DNA from: Candidatus Cybelea tumulisoli
Lineage (GTDB): Bacteria > Vulcanimicrobiota > Vulcanimicrobiia > Vulcanimicrobiales > Vulcanimicrobiaceae
Assembly: GCA_003167155.1 (NCBI GenBank)
Contig: PMTY01000128.1
Coordinates: 1-36,341 of the forward strand
Direction: 5' to 3'
Length of the DNA stretch: 36,341 nt
The position numbers and the translations under genes are program-made. The notes under the pieces are model-generated. The model searched no databases. It had not been told where the DNA came from and saw only the letters and a program-made list of their open reading frames with translations. This document shows, piece after piece, positions 1 through 8,191 of the stretch. Every line of letters begins with the position of its first letter. The first letter of the stretch is position 1.

Positions 1-1
1 G

Positions 2-115
2 CGGCTCGAATCACTTCTGTTCGGGGAGTCGCTCAGTCGTCTCGGAGATGACGAGCTTATTACGTTGCCCCTGTATTCGATTGTTTATCCTGAAACTGAA
101 ATGTGTTGCGGTTAG
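2..115 (+). CDS. C-terminal end of an unknown protein (partial at left edge)
   Basis: Frame 2 is open from the window edge to TAG at 113-115 and gives 37 residues of ordinary composition, ending ...PETEMCCG. Composition and the absence of an opposing gene make a true 3' end plausible, but no family is recognisable. It would converge on the minus-strand replication initiator that ends at 229. The 113 bases between them show no clear terminator. Confidence 0.35.
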   Translation, partial: RLESLLFGESLSRLGDDELITLPLYSIVYPETEMCCG

Positions 116-228
116 GGCTATCGTTCGAATGCGCGCCCTCTACAATCGAGTTTTGGTTTCAGGGATGAGGTTTTATCGCCGAGAGTGATTTGGAGGCTCC
201 TAGCCCCCGTAAACCCGCAGTGGCGATT

Positions 229-1566
229 TCAGAAAGCGAAGTCTAGGTCCGCTTCGTCGTGAGAAGGTGCCGCGCCGGAGCCCGGTGGCTCGATGTCGCC
301 GTTATGCGCTGTTGCGCTACCGCCGAAACCGAAGGCTTCTTCAAGCTCATCGACGTACTCGGCCTCCGCCGTTTGGTTGTCGTCGTTCTCCGTAAAGGTG
401 TCTGAAGTACTTTGAGGTTCCTTGAGCTTACGCGCTTCCTCTCGTTTTTGGTACTCTGCCCGCGCGGCGACGGTGTGTCGCTGTTCATCGAACTGAGGCC
501 AAGTTGGGTCAACTTCCCAATGGCCTTCGACTGCTCGACGATAGAGCCCGGTCGGGTTCTTTACCGTTCCTCCTCGTTCATAGACTGCTGCGATTTTGCG
601 AGGCAACCAGTGCGCCCAAAAGCAGCAGAACTCGATGCCGTGCCCTCCGACCAGCTTGTCGAGGTCGATGTCGCCCTTATTGAGCGGCTGTCCTACAACC
701 ATTGGCAAAATCAGATTTGAGAGGTCGTAAGAGAGGTCTTCGAAGCCGTCCCTAGCCCGAAAGCCATCGGGACAGATAAGTGCAGCGTTGATTTCCGCCT
801 TCGTAAATGGACGTGGCGGCCTAGACGTTTCAGCCTGCAACAACTTGCTGCACCCATTTGAGGCAGGCAGCGGAGCAAGCTCCGCATTACCTATGACCTC
901 CGCTCGGGTGTTCACCTCATTCTCCGAGGGAACCGTTGATTCAGGCGGAGCCGCAGACCTAGCAGTACCATCACCGTCAACACTCTCGCCAGAGGTCATC
1001 TCCGCGTCGCTAAGTGAGGAACACGCTGAGCGGGGCGAAGCGTCTTGTAATGTCTTGGTTCTGCTCTTACTGTTCTTAATGGTAGGTGTAGATTCCCTAC
1101 CCTCCTGGGTGTCAAATCCATACCCCCTAGGTGTAGATTCCCTACCCACCCTAGGTGTCAAATCCCTAGGGTCACTTAGCTTGACCCTTGGTGTAGATTC
1201 CCTACCCGTCGCCTCGGCTTCGAGGAGAGCCTGCGGTTTGTGAAGTGCAACTATGTAAAGAATGCGTCCATCTTTGCGTTTCCCGTTAGCTTCAAGTACG
1301 CCTAGAAACCGAAGACGCGCAGCCGCCGCGCTTACCGTCTTAGGGTCAAGTCTCGCGGCTCCCGAGATGCCTTTTTCACTCGCATCCGTTGTTGTGCTGC
1401 TGCCGTAAGTCGAGCGATGGTATCCCCACGCTACAAGCTTCTCCGAGCTAGAAAGGGCTTTTGAGTCGAAGAGCCAGTTGGGGACCGGCGTGACGCCCCC
1501 TATTACTTGGAACTTAGGATTCGGCTTGGCATCAGCCGCCCTATGGCGTGTTGATTGCATGGTCAT
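229..1566 (-). CDS. Replication initiator, lambda O-like with winged-helix N-terminus
   Basis: The N-terminal ~110 residues look like the HTH_36/phage O-type winged helix: a PNWLFDS motif, 'LSSSEKLVAWGY', a T-rich helix, then 'LDPKTVSAAAARLRFLGVLEANG', which matches a recognition helix and wing. A linker (about residues 120-170) repeats the motif GRESTP; it is encoded by DNA repeats at 1085-1207 that look like iterons. The C-terminal part (about 270-400) is helical and ends with an acidic tail. By analogy with lambda O, the N-terminus would bind repeats inside its own gene and the C-terminus would recruit a helicase loader. The start is either ATG 1566 or ATG 1560; an AAGGA lies just upstream. 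The gene overlaps the preceding small gene by 26 bases, which suggests coupling. Function is inferred from fold and layout. Confidence 0.7.
   Translation of the reverse strand: MTMQSTRHRAADAKPNPKFQVIGGVTPVPNWLFDSKALSSSEKLVAWGYHRSTYGSSTTTDASEKGISGAARLDPKTVSAAAARLRFLGVLEANGKRKDGRILYIVALHKPQALLEAEATGRESTPRVKLSDPRDLTPRVGRESTPRGYGFDTQEGRESTPTIKNSKSRTKTLQDASPRSACSSLSDAEMTSGESVDGDGTARSAAPPESTVPSENEVNTRAEVIGNAELAPLPASNGCSKLLQAETSRPPRPFTKAEINAALICPDGFRARDGFEDLSYDLSNLILPMVVGQPLNKGDIDLDKLVGGHGIEFCCFWAHWLPRKIAAVYERGGTVKNPTGLYRRAVEGHWEVDPTWPQFDEQRHTVAARAEYQKREEARKLKEPQSTSDTFTENDDNQTAEAEYVDELEEAFGFGGSATAHNGDIEPPGSGAAPSHDEADLDFAF
1085..1207. repeat. Five iteron-like 18-bp repeats (candidate origin)
   Basis: Three perfect copies of GGTGTAGATTCCCTACCC begin at 1085, 1130 and 1190. 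Two variants beginning GGTGTCAAATCC lie between them at 1108 and 1154. Start-to-start spacings are 23, 22, 24 and 36 bases, about two helical turns for the first four. The variants at 1108 and 1154 are 46 bases apart, so they are read in different frames and encode different peptides. The repetition is therefore conserved at DNA level. In the direction of the initiator gene, the repeats are followed by a purine-rich, moderately A+T-rich stretch (1040-1084), as in the lambda origin. Confidence 0.7.
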
Positions 1567-1732
1567 CCTTAGGCCGATAGCCCATGGGTTGAGGTAGTTT
1601 GCCGGTGCAATAAAGCTCGGCTTTGGCGCGCCGTATTGCGCGGTTGTCGAAGCCGTACTGTCGCTCGATTTGAGCTACGGTGAGGCCGCTTCGAACGGCG
1701 AACTCAATCTGTTGGAGGAACCTTGCGGTCAC
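1541..1732 (-). CDS. Small HTH protein coupled to the replication initiator
   Basis: This 63-residue protein has a helix-turn-helix-like core: 'SGLTVAQIERQYGFDNRAIRRAKAEL' (reported here as two adjoining pieces, SGLTVAQIERQYG and FDNRAIRRAKAEL, residues about 15-40). That suggests DNA binding or a replisome accessory role. It starts with GTG at 1732, overlapping the stop of the upstream gene in a GTGA junction. Its 3' end overlaps the start of the initiator by 26 bases. The three genes (2001 to 229) therefore look like one translationally coupled operon. No family was recognised; the HTH reading rests on the residue pattern only. Confidence 0.55.
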   Translation of the reverse strand: MTARFLQQIEFAVRSGLTVAQIERQYGFDNRAIRRAKAELYCTGKLPQPMGYRPKDDHAINTP

Positions 1733-2001
1733 TTCGCGCCCTTCGGTTTGCCGCCGACGATGGCTCGGAAATCCTCAAGCGCATTTCGCAGCCTACCGCC
1801 GCCCTGGCCCGAGATTACGAGCGCACCCGTGTTGTAAATCGACACAAGGCACGAGTTACACCCGTCAGTCGCGCAAAAGTTCTTGTGAAACTGGTGCTCT
1901 GCCGGAACCCCTACGAACGAGAAGCCGCGCCGTTCTAGGAACAGCGTTACAAGTTGTAGGGTTTTCGTATATCCGGTATATTTTTGAAAGTTATCTATCA
2001 T
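1729..2001 (-). CDS. Small cysteine-containing protein upstream of rep
   Basis: This 90-residue unknown contains a CATDGCNSC motif (about residues 43-51), which could hold a metal or form disulphides, and a basic C-terminal end (...GGKPKGAK). Start ATG 2001 has a GGAG about 11 bases upstream. Its stop overlaps the GTG of the next gene (GTGA), so it is the first visible gene of the replication operon. A nuclease or a structural role cannot be told apart from sequence alone. Confidence 0.5.
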   Translation of the reverse strand: MIDNFQKYTGYTKTLQLVTLFLERRGFSFVGVPAEHQFHKNFCATDGCNSCLVSIYNTGALVISGQGGGRLRNALEDFRAIVGGKPKGAK

Positions 2002-2164
2002 GTTGAATCAATCTCCGCGTTTTGGAGCGTCGTGGTTTAGCTAACTTGGCCGCCGATGCCAAAAGGTGGCGACACTTCTTATCGAGGTATTTTTCCTAGT
2101 CGAATCCGAAGGAGAGTACGCTTCTGCAATCTCGGCAGAACGCGGAAATGAATCGGGAGTCATT

Positions 2165-2455
2165 TTACTTGCGACCTTTCGCAACTTCGGCGCGGATGGC
2201 GCGCGCAAGCCGAACTAAGTCTCTGGCAGAAATGGATGTGCCGAGCAAATCGGAATCGACAAAGACTTCGTTATCGGGAAGCAAGCCGTTGAAGAATGTG
2301 GTCGCACGTTTTAGTGTTGAGGGCTTATGTAGAAGGCCGCTTGCATGACGCGACAAACTCGCGGGGGAGATGTCGAGAGCTTCAGCTACTTCATAGTTAC
2401 TGCTCTCCACGGATTGAAGAAGATACTTGAGTAAGGTATGCGCCTGAGTTTCCAT
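2165..2455 (-). CDS. HTH transcriptional regulator (Cro/CI-like size)
   Basis: About 96 residues from ATG 2455. An ATG nine bases upstream (2464) is also possible, but AAGGA lies at a better distance from 2455. Residues about 18-42 fit a helix-turn-helix: 'SSNYEVAEALDISPASLSRH' is a classic helix-turn-recognition-helix pattern. The C-terminus is helical and basic (LVRLARAIRAEVAKGRK). Position upstream of the replication operon and in the same direction suggests a copy-number or maintenance regulator. The 163 bases to the next gene hold no other coding sequence. Confidence 0.6.
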   Translation of the reverse strand: METQAHTLLKYLLQSVESSNYEVAEALDISPASLSRHASGLLHKPSTLKRATTFFNGLLPDNEVFVDSDLLGTSISARDLVRLARAIRAEVAKGRK

Positions 2456-2727
2456 TTGAAACATCCTTAGTGGAGAATAGTTTTACACCGCACGATTCGT
2501 CGAGCGAAGGTCAAAAGAAAATGCAGCAAGCCGATGCTCGCGCATTCTTTACCGGATATAAGTTAGTTGGAACTACTTCGACGAGCCCGAGCCTTTAAAG
2601 GCGGATGACTCGGCTCGACCTGGGTTGCTGATTTCGACAGCGGCCGAGTTGGTCGTCGCATTGTGGAGCGGCCCGGCGAGCGGCTTAGAGTCCGCTCAAG
2701 GGTCGATGTTCCCCTACTATCAGCGGC

Positions 2728-3309
2728 TCATTGAAACGGCGGCCCGTCCTCATCCACTAGGTCCGGCCGACCGAGGTCGAAGGCTGATGACGTGCCCTCA
2801 GCGTACTCGGGCTCTTCCAGCCACCGTTGGTATGTCTTCTGGTCGTAGTGCTTACTCGCGTCCAACGGTTCGTGGTAGTAGCTTCGGAACGGTTTTTCCT
2901 GACCAGCCAAGATTCCGATTTCTGCGTGTCCTTCAAAGTCCAATATCTTTTCCCACTGGTCAGCGCAAGCAGGGTTCTCGCCGTCGCGCAACGCCGCTAA
3001 ATCTACCTCAGGCGGTTCCTTCTGGAGTGGCGCTCGACATTGACCGCACAGCCAACACTTTCGTTCGCCGACCTTCGTTTCGTAAGCGGCGGTTTCGGCA
3101 AAAGATATTCCACAACGCTCACACCGATTGCCGACTGCCTCCAACACAGAGGCTCGGATTTTTGCGTTCCTCTCGGCCCTGCGCTTATTGTTGTAGACGT
3201 TCTTACAAGCGTACGGGCGACCCGCTTCATCGTCGCCAGCGTGAAACTTCTGATTTGGCCTCGCGGGTACGAACGGTTGCCCGCATCCTAGGCAAGTCGG
3301 GTTTCCCAT
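2728..3309 (-). CDS. Multi-zinc-finger protein, unknown function
   Basis: The protein carries several CxxC pairs: CLGCG near the N-terminus, then CERCG and CWLCGQC about 50-80 residues later. Between them is a basic helix (NNKRRAERNAKIRA). This is consistent with two zinc-binding knuckles around an HNH-like or DNA/RNA-binding core, but no catalytic His pair was identified. A longer reading frame begins at TTG 3405, overlapping the AlbA_2 gene's stop; its first 32 residues look non-native, so ATG 3309 is preferred. It is last in an apparent four-gene operon (6077 to 2728). Confidence 0.5.
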   Translation of the reverse strand: MGNPTCLGCGQPFVPARPNQKFHAGDDEAGRPYACKNVYNNKRRAERNAKIRASVLEAVGNRCERCGISFAETAAYETKVGERKCWLCGQCRAPLQKEPPEVDLAALRDGENPACADQWEKILDFEGHAEIGILAGQEKPFRSYYHEPLDASKHYDQKTYQRWLEEPEYAEGTSSAFDLGRPDLVDEDGPPFQ

Positions 3310-3392
3310 CGGTTCGTGTTTCGGTCCCGGTACTTGGTAGTCCGGTAGGCTCGTTCCTAAATCGGACGGTTGGGAACATTGCCATGAAATGA

Positions 3393-4511
3393 CTAGAGTT
3401 CCCAACGAGCGCGCGGGTCATCTGCAGGTTGCGCTCCCTTGCGCGACTCACGGATAGACTTCAAAATCTGTTCACGCGGCTGCGTCCGCAAGGCAAGCCG
3501 GTCAGCCTGCTCGATAAAATACAGCAGCACGTCTTCGACAGAATCTCGCGAGAAGTCAACTCGGCGGGTCAACTCGCCGAACTCCGAAAACGGCGACTGC
3601 TTATCCTGAGCCTCTTCGGTTACGGCCCACCGGACACGAGCCAGCGCCCTCGGCGCGAGGCTTAATCTGTGAAAGACGAGCGATGCATAGCAATACGCGG
3701 CTTCCAGCAGGGAGCCAAAGTACATCCAGGGTCTAGCGTTCGTGCGCCAAACGACAACAACGGAACCGTCCGCGTTTACGACGGACGTGAACTGCATCGT
3801 TCCACTACCTTGACTTATTTCGATGCCGTTTGACAGTGGCTTGAACGAGATGGGCGCGAATCTATTCTGCCAGAATACTTGAAACGGAACGTCGTCATCG
3901 TGACTGAAAGCGAATCGCTCTCCCGGCCACTCCTCAGGCGCAAACTCAACGCCCCAGTACGGCAGATTCTGCACGTCGAGCGATAACGCGGGAGTGCCAA
4001 TCTCAGGCGGCTCATACGTCATACCGCTGGCCGCTCGTTGGAGACTCACAATCTCACCAAGCGATAAGCCGTCCTTCGTCTTGCCCCTTCGTATCGGTAG
4101 GTTGGTCTTCTTACCGCCGCCGATATATTCGTGAGGGCCGTTCTCCGTTGGAGGAATGACGATAGCAACGGAAGTGTGCTGTCCGTCCTGGTACGAGTGA
4201 AGGAAGAAGCGAACGGCCGGCACCGTCATCGCGTGTACGCTGTTATACGCTGAGTCGAGTCGCTTGGGCGAGCCGTCCACGCCGTCGAATGGCGTTTTGC
4301 CCACGGCGGGGTCATCGTATCCCAATATGATTAGGCCACCGCGCCCATTTGCAAACGAGCACACGTCATGGGCAAGCTCGTTGTTCGCGGGCCAATCTCG
4401 CTTGAGGTCAATCCTCTCCATCTCGTCAGTGAGAGCCGCGACGATGTTGTCAATATCTTGATGGGTAAAACGGTCGAGTTCTCCGTCAAGCAGACTTGCG
4501 AGAGTTGCCAT
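3393..4511 (-). CDS. AlbA_2/Schlafen-type putative DNA-binding ATPase
   Basis: About 372 residues. Residues about 25-150 carry the AlbA_2 (Schlafen core) signature: an acidic-then-basic 'ERIDLKRDW' followed by 'DVCSFANGRGGLIILGYDD' (about residues 49-67). In this family the domain binds nucleic acid and often acts as an RNA/DNA processing or ATP-dependent regulatory module; many members sit in defence loci. The rest is an unrecognised α/β C-terminal domain. ATG 4511 is chosen because it follows the upstream stop by two bases with GGAG in front. The longer frame upstream only re-reads the previous gene. Tight spacing with the 4514-5401 gene suggests that the products work together. Confidence 0.7.
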   Translation of the reverse strand: MATLASLLDGELDRFTHQDIDNIVAALTDEMERIDLKRDWPANNELAHDVCSFANGRGGLIILGYDDPAVGKTPFDGVDGSPKRLDSAYNSVHAMTVPAVRFFLHSYQDGQHTSVAIVIPPTENGPHEYIGGGKKTNLPIRRGKTKDGLSLGEIVSLQRAASGMTYEPPEIGTPALSLDVQNLPYWGVEFAPEEWPGERFAFSHDDDVPFQVFWQNRFAPISFKPLSNGIEISQGSGTMQFTSVVNADGSVVVVWRTNARPWMYFGSLLEAAYCYASLVFHRLSLAPRALARVRWAVTEEAQDKQSPFSEFGELTRRVDFSRDSVEDVLLYFIEQADRLALRTQPREQILKSIRESRKGAQPADDPRARWEL

Positions 4512-4513
4512 GT

Positions 4514-5401
4514 TCAATCTCCTTCGGAGCGCACCGTGGCTCCGCATGATTCGCAGACGAGTTCGAACTGTCCGTCGCCGACTTCTTGCTTCAGGACGCG
4601 AAGCGAATCGCAAACCCAGCACCGCTCCTTTCGCTCTCCGGTCGCGGCGCGCATGAGGCCAGCCCACTGCTCAAAGACGTAACGCACCTGGTCCGCGCAG
4701 ACGCTTGCGAGAGTTTCATCGGACGAGGTCTTATGCGTCAGGCTGCCAACGGACTGCCACGCATCCTTCGCCGCCCTCTTTAGCGCAGGTCTAACATCCT
4801 TCAGGTTCGGCGAGCGGGTCAACCCGTCGATGATGAGTTCCGACCAGTGAACAAAATCTCCGAGCTTTGGCTCCTCAGTACCCGGTGGAACGAAAGAGCT
4901 ATCTGCCAGGTCACGGACGAGCGCAAGCAGGGCCTCGCGCAGCATCACACCGACCGCTTGAAACTGTTCAACGTCGCGCGCTGAGTCTAACGCCTCGGAC
5001 GCGGCGTCGAGGCGGCGCAGCGACTTAATGATGATTCGAGCGACCTCGTCCTGCTGCTCCTCTGTCCCGAGCAGCCTTGCTGCGAGCCCGATGTGAAACG
5101 TCAGGCACATGTCCATGCTCGCGAACATTTCCTGCGAGTAGAGGTTCGTCGGCAGCGTAATGACCCACCATCGCGCGGCTTCCGTCTGGACATCCCACAC
5201 ATCGTAATGCCGACCGTAAACAACCTCGGTTGTGACCTTCTCGAGGTGCATCACTGCGTCGTCGTGCGCCTGAGAGGCCATGTACTCGCGTATGTGCTTG
5301 CGCTCTCGCTCAGGACTCTTCTTCGCCGAAACGTATCGCTCGTCGGGCGGCAGCGGTTCGGCAATACACTCATCGGACGGATGAACGTTGCCGTGTGTCA
5401 T
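4514..5401 (-). CDS. Unknown helical protein with C-terminal zinc ribbon
   Basis: This 295-residue protein is mostly helical and ends in a zinc ribbon: CWVC (about residue 264) and CESCG (about residue 285) spaced like a classic four-cysteine ribbon. The N-terminal ~200 residues show no recognised fold. Its TGA lies two bases before the ATG of the AlbA_2 gene, so the two are almost certainly co-transcribed. A TAGGA about 11 bases upstream may be its ribosome site. A partner or nucleic-acid adaptor role for the AlbA_2 protein is inference from position. Confidence 0.6.
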   Translation of the reverse strand: MTHGNVHPSDECIAEPLPPDERYVSAKKSPERERKHIREYMASQAHDDAVMHLEKVTTEVVYGRHYDVWDVQTEAARWWVITLPTNLYSQEMFASMDMCLTFHIGLAARLLGTEEQQDEVARIIIKSLRRLDAASEALDSARDVEQFQAVGVMLREALLALVRDLADSSFVPPGTEEPKLGDFVHWSELIIDGLTRSPNLKDVRPALKRAAKDAWQSVGSLTHKTSSDETLASVCADQVRYVFEQWAGLMRAATGERKERCWVCDSLRVLKQEVGDGQFELVCESCGATVRSEGD

Positions 5402-5459
5402 GTGAAGTAGGTTCCTAGAGGTGCTTCTGCGCCATGCAGCGGGCGCGACCCCTGCCTTC

Positions 5460-6077
5460 TTAACTCGCTAACGGTTCGCCTCGCTGCACCGAAAGGTAAG
5501 GCCGCACGAGGTCCGTGATTTGCTCAACCGTGTTCCCTGAACGGTCCTTGACGAGGGCCTTCACGTTCCGATAAAAGCCGGGAGGGTATCCGGCGGGCAC
5601 TGTGCCTTTGACGTTGTATATGGCTTCGGTTACGCGCTGGACCGTTGAAGCGTACATAGGCAACTCTTGACCGGCTCCAGAGCCGATGGGACCGCTCCAC
5701 TCAATCTCCAGAGCGTCGCCCGGCTCTGGTTCACGCAAGAGTGAGACTGTAACGGTAAACTCTTCGCCGGGAAATGCGAGAATGTCGTTCCTCTGCAGTT
5801 CATCGTATTCGTGCGGCGTGTAGCAGTGGATTCCCGAGAAGAAATCTCCCGCTGAGACGTGCGATGAGGCAATGACGGCGGTCTGAACCTGCTGCTTCCG
5901 CTCGTCCTCGCTCATATTCTCGAAATGCGTCGAGACGACGAACAAGGCTACGTTACCCTGCGGCAACGGCACCAGATGGGCCGACGCACCGGGTAAGCTC
6001 TTCATTAGTTCATTCACGAGTTGTTGGTAACGACCGCCCATTCGAACCTCGCTAGTAAACCTTACTCCCATGCTCAC
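5460..6077 (-). CDS. Unknown protein, possible BolA-like N-terminus
   Basis: 205 residues from GTG 6077 (ATG 6071 is an alternative). Residues about 35-90 follow the order seen in BolA: a strand ending in FVVS, then 'HFENMSEDERKQQVQTAV', then 'GIHCYTPHEY'; compare the BolA pattern of VVS..F...S...R...V followed by iHa...TP.E. The C-terminal half (about 95-200) is predicted β-rich and may be an immunoglobulin-like domain. The BolA resemblance is by eye and weak. The gene probably heads the operon that includes the zinc-ribbon and AlbA_2 genes, and it is divergent from the HEPN-like gene at 6129. Confidence 0.5.
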   Translation of the reverse strand: MSMGVRFTSEVRMGGRYQQLVNELMKSLPGASAHLVPLPQGNVALFVVSTHFENMSEDERKQQVQTAVIASSHVSAGDFFSGIHCYTPHEYDELQRNDILAFPGEEFTVTVSLLREPEPGDALEIEWSGPIGSGAGQELPMYASTVQRVTEAIYNVKGTVPAGYPPGFYRNVKALVKDRSGNTVEQITDLVRPYLSVQRGEPLAS

Positions 6078-6128
6078 AGTCTAGACGACCTGCGACAGGG
6101 ACGCAAGGCAGAGAGGCGTTACCCTTTG

Positions 6129-6923
6129 ATGTTGTGGAACAGCCTCACCATGCGATTCGCCTTGGCCGTGCCCTGCGTGGAGTGCGCTCCCTTACCGGGA
6201 CCTGTTTCAGGCATCCCACGGGGAACGCCAATGATGTTGACGGCCTATAGAGATGGGCCGTGCTATGAAATGAGGTGCCCGGCGGGACATACCAGTTTGA
6301 TGGTTCTGGGCAATCCAAAGTACGAGATTTTATTTCAGATAGGCGCAAATGCAATCGTTGACGGCTATTATCGCGAAGCCGTTGTGTCTTTTACGTCTAG
6401 TCTCGAACGCTTCCAAGAGTTTGCCGTCCAGTGCCTGCTATCAAACTCTGAGGTTCCCGAAGAAAAGGTCGAAGAGGCACGTAAACGTGTTGCGAAGCAG
6501 TCCGAACGACAACTCGGCGCTTTCATCTTCCTTTGGCTCAACAGATTCCTTACCTTACCTCCGTTACTGTCGGACGGAGATTATAGCTTCCGAAACAAGG
6601 TCGTTCACGATGGAATGATACCGACACGAGCTAGCACTTTGGACTACGGAAATAAAATCCTCAGAATCATTCAATCTTCAATGCGCTTGTTAAAAGGAAT
6701 GCTCTCCGAGGCCGTTCTAACGGTGTCGTACCGAAACAATAAAGCGGCGATAGAGCAATCCAGGCTTGGCAACCCTAGTATCTCAATGGCAGACGGTACT
6801 ATCTTGAAGCATGTTGAGTCGGCTGACAACACGATACGCCTAGAGGAGTACCTGCCGATGCTCGTCGATGTTCAGACCCTACTGGCTTCAGTAGCCGAGC
6901 GGTTTCCGCAGACTCCGAACTGA
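6129..6923 (+). CDS. HEPN-like helical protein with N-terminal zinc motif
   Basis: About 264 residues from ATG 6129 (ATG 6150 possible). An upstream extension to 6021 would overlap the divergent gene and looks non-native. Near the N-terminus are CVEC (about 16-19) and CPAGH (about 53-57), likely a small zinc site. The remainder is helical and contains FRNKVVHDG (R155, H160 by this start), the R-x4-H motif typical of HEPN and Apea-like domains, which are often RNases in toxin or abortive-infection systems. Catalysis is not proven: many HEPN relatives are inactive. It is the only plus-strand gene among minus-strand neighbours, and it shares a 51-base promoter gap with the 6077 operon. Confidence 0.6.
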   Translation: MLWNSLTMRFALAVPCVECAPLPGPVSGIPRGTPMMLTAYRDGPCYEMRCPAGHTSLMVLGNPKYEILFQIGANAIVDGYYREAVVSFTSSLERFQEFAVQCLLSNSEVPEEKVEEARKRVAKQSERQLGAFIFLWLNRFLTLPPLLSDGDYSFRNKVVHDGMIPTRASTLDYGNKILRIIQSSMRLLKGMLSEAVLTVSYRNNKAAIEQSRLGNPSISMADGTILKHVESADNTIRLEEYLPMLVDVQTLLASVAERFPQTPN

Positions 6924-6975
6924 GGCTCCGTGGCTGACCGGGGTCCTTAGAAATCGTCCCGCCAAGCATTGCGCA

Positions 6976-7006
6976 AACGCGATGCGGCCGATTCGGGAAG
7001 AATCGC
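6976..7006. repeat. 31-bp repeat, copy 1, with internal hairpin
   Basis: This sequence matches 8487-8517 at 27 of 31 positions in the same orientation. It contains CGATTC-GGGAA-GAATCG, a perfect 6-bp hairpin. It sits just 3' of the gene ending at 6923 and before the end of the minus-strand pseudogene at 7022, so it might act as a terminator, although no T-run follows. Confidence 0.6.
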
Positions 7007-7021
7007 TATGAGGGCGACTTC

Positions 7022-7516
7022 CTATCTCGGGTGCCGAGACAATAGTGACCGCGGAACGAAGTGCGCTCGTTCGACATCATAAGAAATAAGACTGGTCCCT
7101 ATAACGACCATCTCCGGCGAGAAGCGAACCATGAGGTCTAGTTCATCAACAACGGTCTGAATGAACACGGGATTCCACGTCTCCTTCTCTTCGCCGAGGT
7201 AACGGCTCAGAAGCCGCAGTAGTCACGCGTCATCCAATCGCTCTACGGTAGCAGTACCTCGCATTCCGACATGCAGTAAGAGCCCGCGCTGAAGAACGAA
7301 CTCGACCAAGCCGATAGCACAGCGCGGTTCATCTTTAATCCGCCTCGGAAAGCTATCACTCGACGTGCCGACGAGCCAGACAGCGCCTTCCTCCCACAGA
7401 TAGCAAACGGGAGACTCGCGCGGTCCATCCGCCGAGCCGGTCGCTAAATGCGCTATTAACGGCCGAGCAAGAAACGAGTCAAGGTCAAACAGGTCGCCGC
7501 TTCGTTCGACTTTCAT
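7022..7516 (-). pseudogene. Pyridoxamine 5'-phosphate oxidase-family FMN-binding protein, in-frame stop
   Basis: The frame from ATG 7516 encodes 97 residues, then TGA at 7225-7223, and continues open in the same frame to TAG at 7024-7022. The two parts together would be 164 codons, the usual length for this split-barrel family. The first part has 'RPLIAHLATGSADGPRESPV' and 'YLWEEGAVWLVGTSSDSF', typical of PPOX/FMN-binding proteins. The second part has YLGEE...W and RFSPEMVVI, the usual C-terminal end. A CGA-to-TGA change (Arg to stop at codon 98) explains it. The family usually reduces or oxidises small substrates with FMN or F420. It may be a true pseudogene or a sequencing error. Confidence 0.75.
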
Positions 7517-7598
7517 GGAGGAAGAGTTCGTTATTTTCCACCTGTTTTGCTGCCGCCCTCAATCCCACGGGGGTGCGAAACGACGCACTTACTCTCGA

Positions 7599-8177
7599 CT
7601 ATTGGCCTACAGTTTTACTCCGAAGCTCGGGGACGAGTGTCTCTTCCAGGAAGTTCGAGAGTACCTGAGCGAGCCCCATTAACTCCGTGAAGTCCGCCTT
7701 CAGTTCTTCCATGGAGTAGAGCTTAGCTTGCTCAGATTTTCCCGCGCTTCGCATATAAACCATGCTGTCGGGATATTCCCGAGCATACATCCACCTCCCG
7801 TGCGCCGAAACGATTCGTTTTGCGTCGTAGAGCGTTTGGGCTTGCTTCAACAAGTCTTTCATGCGACTGACGGTGTCTTTGCTCAGCCCTCGTCGTTCGG
7901 CTGCGTATATAAGCAGGCTACGCTTTTGTTTAATGTTTTGAACGTACTCAAAAGTCTCTAAGGCTATCCAATGTTCTGCTGGCGAAGGCCCTTCACCAGG
8001 GTCGGGGTTGCAGGCGATGTTTGTGTAGATTTGGGACAATGTAGCTTCAATCAGCGACCAAACGATTACGATACTGCCAATAAGATGGGCGCATTGGTTC
8101 ACGCACTCGTCGTTACCTTTCAGGTAACTGCGCGGAATGGGCGCGATTATTGTACCCGTCGGGATTTCTTTAGGCAC
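7599..8177 (-). CDS. Unknown helical protein with HEPN-like R-x4-H motif
   Basis: 192 residues, largely helical. A hydrophobic helix at about 31-50 (HLIGSIVIVWSLIEATLSQI) resembles the first HEPN helix. KRIVSAHGRW (R121, H126) matches the R-x4-H motif, in the form often written 'KRN.iaHG.W' in uncharacterised HEPN-like families. Function is unknown; RNase activity or nucleotide binding is possible. It stands alone between the PPOX pseudogene and a small unknown gene, within the interval bounded by the two 31-bp repeats. Confidence 0.6.
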   Translation of the reverse strand: MPKEIPTGTIIAPIPRSYLKGNDECVNQCAHLIGSIVIVWSLIEATLSQIYTNIACNPDPGEGPSPAEHWIALETFEYVQNIKQKRSLLIYAAERRGLSKDTVSRMKDLLKQAQTLYDAKRIVSAHGRWMYAREYPDSMVYMRSAGKSEQAKLYSMEELKADFTELMGLAQVLSNFLEETLVPELRSKTVGQ

Positions 8178-8191
8178 GGAAGATTTAGTCC

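Noticed and set aside
1085-1207. CRISPR array
   Set aside because: Repeats are 18 bp with 4-6 bp gaps, two alternating types, inside a coding sequence; no spacers or cas genes.
2625-3392. Long plus-strand frame opposite the zinc-finger gene
   Set aside because: The minus strand has ordered CxxC motifs; the plus frame is Arg/Ser/Pro-rich as expected for an antisense shadow.
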